Origin: Holtermannia corniformis | Taxonomy: Eukaryota; Basidiomycota; Tremellomycetes; Holtermanniales | Assembly (NCBI GenBank): GCA_001599935.1 | Contig: BCIJ01000036.1 | Coordinates: forward strand, 1 to 64,000 | Direction: 5' to 3' | DNA length: 64,000 nucleotides | Shown: positions 10,214 through 20,906 of the stretch, one piece after another | Position numbering within the stretch: position 1 is the first letter of the stretch | Layout of the letters: the number at the start of each line of letters is the position of its first letter | The notes under the pieces: model-generated | The model's database searches: none | Told to the model about the DNA's origin: nothing | What the model saw: only the letters and a program-made list of their open reading frames with translations | Made by a program: the position numbers and the translations under genes

Positions 10214-10341
10214 GCTTTGCTGGCAACCGTCGGCGCAGCTGCTGAGGCGCGATCGCTGAAGCGCGTCGAAGCGCAATCATGGAACTGCGGCCGTCAATGC
10301 GCACACCGCTCCGAACGTCATTATACATGTATATATTACAC

Positions 10342-13300
10342 CTACTCGTCCCACAGCACCCGCATTTCGTCGGGATCCTCCGAAAAGCCCTCAAGCACCC
10401 AGATCACCAGCCGAATCATGTGCGGCAGTCCCGTACTGTCTTGAGCTGATAGCCACTTGCACAGATCCTCGTTCGTCGCGTGCATCTCTTGTAGAACGTA
10501 GCGTCCAGCATGATCCGCATTGTTGTACGCCGTGTAGATCAGCTCGGGCAGAAAGTCCTTGAACTGTCGGCAGCTGTCCCCTGACGACCAGCTTGACCCG
10601 TGAAGAACGTGGCGGCCAGTAGGCGTGCTGAGCGGCATCCAGCAGCGAAAGCAGATTCGGTTCGTGCCCCAGTTGATCTGTTTCTTCCAGGCGCCGAGCT
10701 GACGTAGGTTGATTTCGAACAGCGGGCAGCCACCGTAGACGTGCCCTTGGCCTCGGCCGCCGTTCGCCAAGTGTAGTGGGCACCACGGAGGAACCGCACT
10801 GCACGCCTGATCAACCAGACCGTTGAATCGCGCCAGGAGTTGGTCTGCGCGCATGTGGTTGCCTCGAACTCGCGCCGAGTCCTCTTCGTTCAGCACCGGT
10901 GTTGGCCTCCAGGACGGCGGGGTACTTGAGATGACACTGGCCTCACTGGCCTTGCTCGCCGAATGAAACGACTTGATGCTAGAGACGGCTTGTCGCTTGC
11001 TGGGAGTTTCGTGGTCCTCGCTCCACTTGCGCTTTGCTGATGCCAGATGTTTGAGGACGCTCGAGCCAGACTGGATCGTGCTGGGGACGTTTGCGCCTGA
11101 CAGGGACTGTCCAGCTGCAGCGCGTTGCTGTGTTGGCCGCAGCGTGGTCTGCGGTGGTGTTGGCGGCACCAGCCACGAGCTGTGCACTTGTTTCACCAGC
11201 TGAGCGGACGGCAGTACCACTGTTGACCTGGATGATTGATGCTGCAGCGGATTCACGCAGGTCGCTTGCAGTGGCTGATCGCTGGAGGCATGCTCTGGTG
11301 GCGCGCTTGAAGCACTTTCCGGAGGAGTGATGCCACCTGTCGGAGCTGGACGAGGAGCCCATGGTTCCAGGCTCTGGCCGCGCGAGTTCTTGAGCCCTGG
11401 TACAGGAGGTGCAAACGGGAATTGCGACGGGTGCTCGTGGCAGCAGTTGTCGCACATGTAGCCTTCGGGAATAAATGTGCAGTGATCGAGCGTCCCGTTG
11501 ATCATCTTGCTGACCATCTGCCGTCGGCAGGCAACCCGCTCGGCACAGTACTCCTGCATAGCGTGCTGCCCAGTGATGTCTGGCAGCTTGATCTGGCGTG
11601 GCGCTGACGGGAATACGTGGCACATCGTCAAATGCAGTGGTCGAGAGCGTCCGCCGCGGCCAATCTCCTGCACGTAGCTGAGCATGTCGTCTGGCGCTCC
11701 GACGTGAATGATGCCGTGGACGTCTGGCAGGTTGACGCCACAGCCGAGTCCAGAGGTTGTGCATAGCACTCGGTTCGCCGTGCCAGTCCCCAGTGCTGTG
11801 TATGCTGCCAGAGCTGCTGCACGTTCGTCTGCAGACAGGGAGCTGTGGTGTGCACCGCAGCCCAGGGATTGCGCGAGCGTTGTGACTTGCAGCTTGGTGG
11901 TGCAGAAAATGAGGATACGCCCGTTCGTACCAAGGTAGGGCCCGTCCATCCAGTATTTGACCAGCTCGCGGACTGCAGCAAACAGCGGAGGACCTTGCAA
12001 GACGTCCTGGTGGACTGCGTAGCAGTGTTTCTTGTTGACGAGCGGCAGTCCGACGTGCCAGGCGCGGCCAATCTGGAGCATCTGCAGCAGCGGGGATATC
12101 ATGGACGGCGGACAGGTTGCGGTGAGGAGGACCATTGGGCACGCGAGCTGGCGGAGTGCGTGCAGCTGTGCAAATACGTCCCGGTAGGTTGCACTGATAG
12201 CGAGGTGTGCTTCTTCAATAACAATGCGCTTCTGCGTAGTGTCAGCTAGATTCAGAGACAGGGATTGAACGCACCAGCTGCGAGCGGAGCGTCTTTGCCC
12301 AATTCAGGAAACGAGGGGTGGATGCCGTCTCCACTGATACAAAGACAATCCCGCGTACGTAGGACTGGCTTGCAACCTCATCGAAATGGTGCGCCAGCTT
12401 GAAGTCGTAGTGCTGGGTTGCCTGGCGGTAGCTGTCGAGGAATTCGTTGAGAAGTGCGCGCAGCGGGACGACAACCACTGTGCAGCGGTCGTCCTCCATG
12501 AGACCAGCTAGCTTCCAGACCAAGCTCTTGCCGAAGCCTGTTGGCAGCGTGACAAGCAGGTTGTCTGCTTCCGTCTCCTGTTGCAGCGCGAGCATGCACG
12601 CCTTGGCCTGCTCTGCGGAATAGAAGCGGCTGTCTTTCGGCGCAAACTGAGGACGCTGACTGCCGCTGAGGAACAGCCGCACACACTCGATGACCTCGTC
12701 GGACGGCTCCGAGACTTCGGGGCAGGGTACAATCGAGTACAGCGGAGTTGGTGCACTTGCGGGTTTGACGCAGGGCACGTCTGCAGCCATCTTTGCAAGG
12801 TGCGGCTTGAGCTCAGCTGCGACAAGCTTTGCCAAAGCACCCATGTCGATCGCAGGCATGATTGACTCTGTCTTCACGTCGGAACCGTCCAACAGCTCGG
12901 TGACGATTGGCCCGCAGCGGAGCAGGTGATGCCATTCGCGGCTGGCACGTTGGAACCTGAGGAGCGATGCAGCGTCCAAGCCCTCCAGGTCGCTCGAGTC
13001 CAGCCCGTAGTGGGTTCGTGCGGTGTGCGAGGTGTGGCCAGCCTGGAGATCCATCGTATCGTCGCCCAGCTGAAGCGGCATGTTCTTTAGCACCTTGTGC
13101 TTTTGCTGGATGAGGACAACAGCCTGCCGCCAGTCTTGAACACCAATGCGCGATCCGCAGTGAGCCTGCAGCGCGTCCGCCATGGCAAGGCTAATGTCGT
13201 TGCCGCTCCACTGCCGTCCGTTCGAGGCAAATAGATAGGTGCGCATGACAGCCGTGTGCATGGTGGCGTCGGCTTGGACGGTGGCCATGAACGGCGCAAA

Positions 13301-15685
13301 GTACACCTCGATGGGACGAATGTAGATGATGTAGCGCAGCAACAGGTCCGAGACTGCCTGCGGTGCTTCACGCGAAACCACTTTGTCCTTGCCGGTGAGG
13401 TTGGCGCTCTTGTGATATTGCAGGACAAAGTTGATGCGGCCAGCAATCGCAAAGACGTTACGGTGCGCGTTGGGCGTGTTGATCAGCTTGGTGGTACAAA
13501 GCTCTTCGCCTCGCGCAGGAGAGCCGTAGGTGACGTGAACGAGGACAGCGAGGATCTGGAGCAGCTCCTTGCACTGCTGCAGGTAGCGAGCCACTTGAGG
13601 GCGCCGCCAGTTGACGCAGTCGTCGAGCAAGCCAGCGTGCCAAGAATACGAGTGGGTCTTGGTACACGCTTTGAGGAGAGACTCCCACGCGTCTCCCAGA
13701 CGGTTCTCCGTGATGAACGAGTAGTTGTTGAGAGGGCTGGGTAGGACATCGCGGAGTGAGTCGGGAATGGGCATGGGGACGTCCAGCCCCAGGTACTCGA
13801 GTCGCTTGTTGGCGTCATCGCAGAGCGTCTGGATCATTGCGCGAACATGATCGAGGTGGAGGGGATTGCCGTTGACAGACATGGAGAGGCCTTCGGTATC
13901 GTTCCATGCACAGCGCGGCAGAGGACGGGATGCAGCAGCGCAGGCGTTGGCGAAATGGCGCATATCAAGGATCACACTGAATGTGCTGACCCTGTCGCCG
14001 CGCACGAGAGATGTCATGTCGTTGAGATACCTGCTGGTCAGCAATGTTCGGCAGCTTGCGCCAAACTCACTGCTCCTGATCCTGCACTGCCAGGTCACCA
14101 GCATCAAGTCTCCGCATGATCGAGCTGTACAGCACCGTTCGGATCACCCACTGCAGTTGCGACAGCGTCCGCGTCACCTCGTGTGCCCCCATGAACCCGC
14201 CGTCCTCTTTCAGGTGGAAAAGACACAGGAACCGCATGATGGGGAATGCGTACGGATCCCTGTGAGCAGCGGCCGGAGTGTCGACAAGCATGATGACAAC
14301 GAATGTCTCGAGAGCGGGAAGGAATCCTGCGGGCGTATTGTGCGAGCCGAGCAGGTGGTGGAATGCGTCCTCGACCGTTTTGGAGACAGGTCCCTTGTAC
14401 GTAGCGGCACCCTCAGAGTCGTGGTTGCGCTCAATGAAGCGGAACAGCATGCTGAGGAAGCGGACGAACGTGTCCATGCACGACTTGAGATAGTCGACAG
14501 TGCCAGCTTTCAGGACGGAATCAGCGCTGAGCTTGTCAGCACAGCCAGCGCAATCCTGCGTACTCACCTGGATCCGCGTCCTTCGCCAATATACATGAGG
14601 CGCCGCCGCACTGTTGCGTTGCCACCGTTCAGCTCGCTGTGCAGCTGCGTGAGGGCAGTGCGGGTGTGTTGGATGAGTTCGGGGAGTCCCGTTTCGCCAT
14701 GCGTAGGTGTGCGGAAGGTCAGGCCCATGAGCGGCCGCGTTGGGAAGCCCTTGACATGGCTGATCCAGTCGTACTTGCGCAGAAACGGGGTGAGGTCACG
14801 CACGTTCTCCTCGATTGAACAGCGCTTTGGAATCGCAGCCAACGCTGCCTTGTAGACATCGCTGTGCAGGGACGGCGGAGCAGGGGGTGCGGTGTTGACT
14901 CGGAACGAGACTCCGCCCGACTTGAAGATGCATTGGAATGCAACATTGAGCTCGTAGTCGTTGCGGTTGCACTTCTTGTGGCAGCTGCTAATGTGCGTCT
15001 GCATGGAGCTGATCTGGCTGCAGACGTAGCTGGACGCAATTAGCCTTGTTCGCACAGCGGTTAATCAACTCACCGGCACAGCTTGCAGCCGTAGCCATGC
15101 TCGATCTTGATATTCTTCAGTGCAGGGACGTAAACTCCTGGTTCGTTCGAGACAGGGATTGCGGGATGCGATGATGTCCCATGCGCATCGGGAAAGCGCT
15201 TGATGATGCTGTTGATTTCATTGCGCTTGAGCTCGATGTGATTGTGTGTGCGGACGTGATCCTGAATGACGCGGCTTGCCGCGCGCACCCCGTATTCGCA
15301 CTCCTTGCAGATAAAGACGCAAGCGGCGGGATTATAAATGAGGTTGAGTGCGTTCAGCTCAGCGTCTGAGACGGACGGAACGTCCCATGCGTTGATATTG
15401 TCTATTGCTGTCAGCCACGCCACCGCAGATCAAGTACGCACCATAGACCACCCCCGCGTTGATCTTTCCATCCAGCAGGAACAACTCTGCGCCTTTGCCC
15501 TTGTCCTTGGTGTCGGCCTCAGCGTTGACCTCTGGCTCATTGTCCACTGCGTCCACCGCGATGCAGTCACCACCGAGATCCTCATCGTCGCCGTCTATGA
15601 CAATAGCTGTTTCCAGCGACAGCCCAAGTCCGCTCGGGATGTCCTCGAAGGTTTCGGTCTTGACAATGATCTGTTCGGCAGACAT
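10342..15685 (-). CDS. Zinc-finger / tyrosine-recombinase-like / RecQ-type helicase fusion (copy A)
   Basis: Six exons (15685-15442, 15401-15074, 15029-14568, 14526-14071, 14030-12275, 12231-10342) join in phase with introns of 40-44 nt to give 1711 residues. In order: an acidic N-terminus; two zinc-finger-like segments with CKECEYG and CKLCRYVC (about 95-210), resembling the DUF3505 region of fungal RecQ-like proteins; a recombinase-like core with Arg in SPARGEEL (about 667), Lys in QYHKSANL, Arg in QDWRQAVVLI and His plus Tyr in AGHTSHTARTHYG (about 830); a superfamily 2 helicase with TLPTGFGKS (about 992), EEAH, TATCP and QEIGRGGR (about 1271); a RecQ-type zinc site ending CDNC (about 1342); a Ser/Pro-rich linker; and a C-terminal Cys/His module. 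It probably binds, cuts and rejoins DNA, and could be the mobility protein of a fungal element. No disabling mutation was seen. Confidence 0.85.
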
Positions 15686-16145
15686 GTTTGAGATTCGGCA
15701 ATGTAGTTTGCGTAGTTTGCGTAGAGTAATTCGAGTAGCGTTAATCGAGATCAGTGACAGCTCTTTTAACCAGTCTACGTACCTCTTATACAGCTATCCA
15801 GCTGTTAAAACAACAACAGACCCCTGCAGCAGCGTCAGTGATTTTGTCGCTGCAGTGATTGCCTGTGCGCACTGATGACTCGCTGCTGTGCTTCCACGTC
15901 AAGACTTGCGGGCCTGCAGTCCTGATTCAGCATTGCCAGTGATTGCCTGTGCGCTGTCCGTGCAGGTCTGGACAGCGGGCTGGACGTGCAGAGTGGTCGT
16001 ACGAGGTGGATGGTCGTACGAGGTAGACGAGGACAGCGCAGTCTTCGGCGGGTTCAAACCTGCAGTCACGTGTCAGGNGGAGGNTTAACGTGGCACAGCT
16101 GACGTCTGTAATGATTGAGTCTATATGATTGCATGCATATTATAA
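15686..16145. other. Intergenic between copy A and its short relative
   Basis: Upstream region of copy A. It contains tandem GTTTGCGTA words (15708-15725), a duplicated CAGTGATTGCCTGTGCGC (about 15854 and 15940) and two N's near 16080. No gene is supported. Confidence 0.6.
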
Positions 16146-17258
16146 CTACAGCTCTGGAGACAGCGACTGCGGAGTGGACGGGATGATGGATGGCAGTACG
16201 GATGATTGCTGCAGTGACAGCTGAATTGACACTGGGTCAATGATCACTGGGGTGCGCGAGCGCGCTGAAAAATAGTCTCGTTCGGTGGACGAACAGACTT
16301 GCGACGGGACAACAGTGGGTGATTCGGGCGGGACGGCAGTGGGTGACGAAGGTAGGGAGGTGAGCGGCGAGGTTGGTGGCTGCGTTCCGCATTCGGCCTC
16401 TCTGGCTGCAGCTTCGGCAGCCTGCCTGGCTTCGTTCGCCTGGATGGCCAACCGCAGCTGACCAGCGGGCCTTGTTGGCCGCAGGTCTTCAACCTCAAAC
16501 GCAACCCTGCGGCCCGTCTCGAAGATGATCTGGTACGGGATGTCGTACTGGAACCCGTCCCGTGGCTGGCCAGGATGACGCTGCGTGATGTGCCAGACCA
16601 TGAGCGGTTTGTCCTCGGGTCGGCAGACAAAGCTGCGGCTGTTAGCAACGTAGCCGCAATTTCTAGTACGCACCGGCAGCAGTCACACAGTAGCCCGTAC
16701 TGGACCTTGAGCCCGTCAATTGGCTTGATCAGGTCGTTGCCCACAGGAATGGCAGGGTGGGACCGCTTGCGCGCATACAGCTTGAGGAGCGTAACAACGC
16801 GGTGGACCCTCTTGCAGTTCGGCATGTATTCGTTGCGGGGGTGGTGATCAACCAGGTGATCTTTGATCAAGCTGCGGATCGCGCGCAAGCCGATGCCACA
16901 CTCCACGCAGATGATGGTGCGGATGCCAGGGTGGTACGCGAGCCCCAGCTTGTCCAGCGCCTTGAACCGCACCAGCGGCAGCTCTGTACGCTTGGTATTG
17001 GCTGTTTGCGTCAGCTCGCACTGAGACCGCGCACTACTCACAGAATATCGCCAAGATGTTCGTCTCGGGATGGTACTGCTCTGCCAGTACGGGTTCGCGC
17101 GGCTCTGGGTCTGGCTCTGCGCGGACATAGTCTTCGCCGAAGGGGGTGTGTTCGCGCCCGAACAGACTGGACTGGTGGGTGGACGGACGGTCTGATGGAC
17201 CAGGTGACGCGAGCGTAGGCCCGTAGCCAGTAAAGTTGCTGTAGGAGTAGACAGACAT
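16146..17258 (-). CDS. Zinc-finger-only paralog of the recombinase-helicase family (copy C)
   Basis: Three exons (17258-17042, 17001-16674, 16632-16146) give 343 residues. The middle exon is exactly 328 nt, as is the second exon of copies A and B, and encodes the same zinc-finger region (CVECGIG, DHLVDHHP, CDCCR). The third exon starts with the conserved second finger (CRPEDK...HITQRH, FEVEDL) but then turns into an Ala/Glu-rich helix and a Ser/Pro-rich tail and stops; recombinase and helicase are absent. The first exon has a new N-terminus rich in Tyr, Pro and acidic residues. It may be a DNA-binding remnant, a regulator or a repressor derived from the family. An intact frame over three exons argues that it is not simply a dead fragment. 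Function unknown. Confidence 0.78.
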
Positions 17259-18668
17259 CTGCGGTGGTTGGTGAGAAGCAGTTGTGGGAAGGAACGAAAG
17301 GTGGTGGAGACAAAGGATCGCAGCGTCCAACTCCTGTTTCCACGTCAGCAACGTACGACTGTCTGTGCGTACCCATGGTTACTGCGTAGCATGTCAACAG
17401 AGTGCGTGCTGATGTTTACGCATCTGCGGGCAGGCATTCTGTGGGTCAGAGCTTGTGCACCAGCTTTTTCGTCTGGCATCTTTGTCTGCGAATGGTCTCC
17501 AGGTGCGCACCGCGCCCAGCCAGGTGCTACGTGACTGCAAGATTTATCTAAATCACGTGATCAGTCTTGGCATGACTACCGCCGCGCTGCACCGTGTATG
17601 GACAACCCGTGGTGCAGATTCCAGACTGCGTCCATTCTGGCGCCAGTCTGATGCACACTTGCCAGTGTGAGTGAGGGGTCCAAACCGTTTGAAATATGTT
17701 TGTATAGGTCACATCTAAGTTTTCCTAGGCAGATCTGATTTTTCGGCTTGCGGCATACAGCTGTATGAGCAAATATGTGCTTTTTCTTCGGAAATTTATT
17801 TCTCCGCACAGAATGCAGCTAGCGAAGAGATTGAACCAGTTTCCAGGAGCCTGAACATATATCTACACGAATATAAACAAGCGGAAGCACCACCCATTTT
17901 ACCAACGTCAACGCGCAGCATCATACCTGCACCACTGGTCCGCACACTGAACCTGACCGTCCCGTCTGCTTTTGAACACGGGACACCTAGTACATCTGTT
18001 AGTCATTGCTTGTAGCTATATTTTCCAGCATCAAACTCCTTGGTAGCTTCACTCAGTGAGGAGTGACGCGTGCTCGGCTGAACTGCACCCAGCTGCAGCT
18101 GGTGCCAGAGCTCGCACCGAACCGCAGCCTGGCCATGTGCAAACCATGTGGCTTCCACATGTGTGGCACTCCAGTGCGGCAACCACCGCAACCGCCGCAG
18201 CAGACCTGCAAGTGACAAGTCAGGCCGTAAATTCATATGGCTGGGTTCGTACAGACTGCAGCTATCCAACCAGCCAGGTTTCCGGAGCGACTTGTCCCTT
18301 GCTGAAGAAATAATTGCGACGTCACTGCGCACCTGCCACTTTCAAATTTCGGGAGCTTCATTTCCTTTCGACCGCAGAGATCTCCACAACCAGGACACTT
18401 ACAAACGAGATCTCTTNGCCAGCTTGTTCAGAATGGCTGATTTACTTAACAGGATTTCAAGCGCAGCGTACCAGATGCAGCTCCGCCGCGGCTAGTTTGT
18501 GACGGCGCGACTATGCCACCAANCGGCCAGCACATGGCATGACGCCGTGACTATTTTCCACTTCTGGCAACTTCTGCATGACCAGAATCCCGTCGCATGG
18601 CTGACGCCGCAACTATTACTACTTTTGGGTGCTAGTGACGGCGTCACTACGGACTTGAACAGGTAAGG
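17259..18668. other. Intergenic, no supported gene
   Basis: Upstream flank of copy C. It has a CACGTGATCAG motif near 17553 and an AT-richer patch at 17690-17900. Near 18500-18650 there are four variants of TGACGSCGYSACTA, including the palindrome GTGACGGCGTCAC. Open frames exist on both strands at 18000-18500, but none shows a family resemblance or splices clearly to the dioxygenase at 18669. Confidence 0.55.
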
Positions 18669-19732
18669 ATGAATGGAAGCACCGCGCTCTACACCTGATC
18701 ACAACACTCAAGAATCCCTTTCCCAAACATATCAAGGCATACTACGAAGAAACCCTACGACCCCTTGCACCCCTCCTCACCACCCTCCCTCTCACTGGTG
18801 CCATCAACATCCTCTGCAACGCCAAGCCAGGCTATCCCTGGAATCGTCAGGTTTGGAAGGGCGCACCAGTCCCCCCTCCCAAGTACTGGCTCAAACGGGT
18901 GGACAATGTCATCTGCCACGAAGAGATGGCCATCATTGAGCAACTCTACGCTGGCATGCTCGAAGCCAAGTGCCAATCCCATCTCAAAGAGGAACGGCAC
19001 GAAGGAAATGAGCACCCGTACCACCTGGGCTACTGGGCTAGATACGGCTCAGAAGCCAGAGGCCAATCATGGCTCTCAGCTGATACGGTCCAAGGTGGCG
19101 AGTTGCCCAAAGTCAAGGCAGCACTTCGAATGCTGTCCTTCTATGACAAGGTCCTGCTCAAGCGAGCTTACAGCAAGCTGGTCCAAGCGGATCCAGCCGC
19201 AGTGCTCAAAGCAAGACAAGTCATGCGAAATGCAGAGATCGATCTGTACGGTCTCCAAGACGTCATCAAGGAGATTGATAAGGAGGTGGGGGGTCAAGCA
19301 CTACGAGGTGGCAACCTGGTCACCATGCTAGCCATCAGCACGGGTTCAGCTGGCCTACCCCACATAGACATCAATGACGCCAGGGGCCTGTACACGGTCT
19401 GCACCCCAGTGTCTACGCTGGGATGGGACGAACCTGGCGAGGCTACAGGTCACATGGTCCTACCCCAGCTGGGCGTCATCGTCCCTCTACGGCCAGGACA
19501 GATGATGGCGTTCCACAGTGCACTACAAGTCCACTTCGCCACAGAGATCCCAAAGGACAAGAGGGAACGTAGGATGATGATGACGGGGTTCCAGGACCAG
19601 ATGGCCAAGCAACGGTTCATAGGGGATGGAGCACACGTCCAAGACATGGAGTTGGTGGAAGGAAAGAAAATGTGGCCCCCAGAGAGCAAGAAGAGGAAGC
19701 GTAAGGCAGATGATCAGATGGATGTAGATTAA
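18669..19732 (+). CDS. 2-oxoglutarate/Fe(II) dioxygenase-like protein, 5' end incomplete
   Basis: A single open stretch of about 354 codons ends at a TAA at 19730-19732. Upstream of 18669 the frame is closed by a TGA next to a possible acceptor (TTGAACAG), and no upstream exon could be joined, so the 5' end is missing or unrecognised; the first in-frame ATG is near 18926. The dioxygenase core shows PHIDINDARG (His-x-Asp Fe ligands), a GHMVLPQLG block, RPGQMMAFHS and the distal His in LQVHF, followed by basic KDKRERR. This order matches the TET/JBP-like fold and parallels the gene at 8212. A C-terminal KKRKRK run is a likely nuclear localisation signal. The substrate is unknown; nucleic acid is a reasonable guess. 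It could be a truncated pseudogene, although the remaining frame has no stop. Confidence 0.6.
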
Positions 19733-20010
19733 TTTTTTGGCTACTCATCTAGTTAAACCAGGCAGCCTGGAAACGACGTGATCAGGGTAAAAGTTGGACT
19801 TGGTGCAGCTGGTCATCATCAGCAGTCTGGAACACGCTCAAAGNGTACAGACGTTGGACTTGGTCAATCCTGCAGACATCAGCTTAGCACGTGATAGTTT
19901 GCCTGGGTCACGTGACCTTGGCCAGATCATGTGACTAGGCCAAAGCACATGAAGCTAACGCAGCCAAGCGTGTCATAGCCACTCACAACCAGTAGAATTA
20001 CTCTCGCCAT
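19733..20010. other. Intergenic with recurrent short motifs
   Basis: Contains a GGCAGCCTGGAAA copy at 19761, and several CACGTGA/CATGTGA words (about 19778, 19891, 19906, 19926). No gene seen. Confidence 0.5.
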
Positions 20011-20061
20011 CTTAGTCTAGTGGTTAAGGTGGTTCGATTCTTGCTGGTAACAGTTCGAATC
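20011..20061 (+). other. tRNA-like fragment with pol III A and B box sequences
   Basis: TAGTCTAGTGGTTAAGG (about 20013-20029) fits the A box of tRNA genes. GGTTCGATTC (20031-20040) and AGTTCGAATCT (20052-20062) both resemble B boxes. I could not fold a complete cloverleaf: the arms around the second B box do not pair and no matching 3' acceptor strand follows. It is best read as a tRNA-derived fragment, possibly a SINE head or pseudo-tRNA. Confidence 0.35.
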
Positions 20062-20174
20062 TAGACGTAGCATTCGCTTATCTTGCATTCTCCAGACGAT
20101 GGTAAGTCATTGGCCCTGTTAGCCGAGCTCTAACGAATACTAACTCTACGTCAGATTTGATCTAATTCCAGTGG

Positions 20175-20445
20175 TGTCGCGTGCGAGGGTGGCCTGTGAG
20201 TAGAACTTTGTGTTCGGCGCAGTGTCCTTTTTGCCTCTCTTTCACTCCTCTGCGTACACTGGGTAGTTTTTACCTCATCTGCGCCTTCTGTGTCCTCTGC
20301 GTATTTTTTATGTGTTCTGCGTCTCTGTGCTCTGCATCTCAATGCGTTGCGCCTATGTGGTCTGCGTCTCTGGTCTGCGTCTCTGTGTTCTACGTCTCTG
20401 TACAGCTGTGTCCTCTGCGTCCCTCTGTCCATTGTCCATTGTCCA
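20175..20445. repeat. CTCTGCGT-type low-complexity tract
   Basis: Irregular repetition of TCTGCGTCTCTGTG-like words on the plus strand. It is open in several frames because of its composition and is not a gene. A shorter similar tract lies at 3630-3670. Confidence 0.75.
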
Positions 20446-20700
20446 AGTTGTGCAAGTTACGTAGTCAGCATTCAAATCGCACAAGTGGCGCAGTCAACGT
20501 CTTCACGGGTTTAAATGTGACTTGCCTATCTGCGCAGTGCTGTCATTGGTCTATCTAGGCAGCCTGGAAATCGTCGAAATCATGCAAACAAGACACTTGT
20601 ACAAGACTCTGATGTCCAGAACACTCTGATACACGCCTAATTTGTCCAACTTGGTGGCGCAGCAAACTAAAGATCAGCCAACGTCCTCCTCTCTCTCATT

Positions 20701-20810
20701 CACGGCAGCCCGGAAAAGGGCAAATCAGAATAAAATGACCCTTTGCTCTCCTTGCGCTCGATCACGGCAGCCCGGAAAATAAGCAAGTTGGAATAAAATG
20801 ACCCTTTGGA
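20701..20810. repeat. Two copies of a 50-bp unit with CACGGCAGCCCGGAAAA
   Basis: Copies at 20701-20750 and 20763-20810 share CACGGCAGCCCGGAAAA and GAATAAAATGACCCTTTG. Single GGCAGCC words also occur at 19761, 20558 and 20889, the last just beside the stop of copy B (20907). Confidence 0.8.
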
Positions 20811-20906
20811 CTGGCAGCTGACCAAGTTTGCACCGTAGCTGACGTATCAGCGTCCACTGCAGACGAGACCGTCTCTCTCGCTCATCCAGGCAGCCGGTAT
20901 TATACA

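Noticed and set aside
10979..12142. 387-codon minus-strand frame overlapping copy A
   Set aside because: It is a shadow frame of the helicase exon: Arg/Pro/Ser-rich, with no domain, while the overlapping frame holds all helicase motifs.
12236..12280. Apparent stop and frameshift in the helicase of copy A
   Set aside because: The break is exactly a 43-nt intron with good donor, CTGAC branch and CAG acceptor. Splicing restores KRIVIEEAH in frame, so copy A was not called a pseudogene.
18148..18495. Open frame as a possible first exon of the dioxygenase at 18669
   Set aside because: No donor site links it in phase to the exon beginning at 18669, it contains an N, and the peptide has no similarity to the family's N-terminus.
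20011..20070. Functional tRNA gene
   Set aside because: A and B boxes are present, but the B-box spacing is wrong and neither the T-arm nor the acceptor stem pairs.
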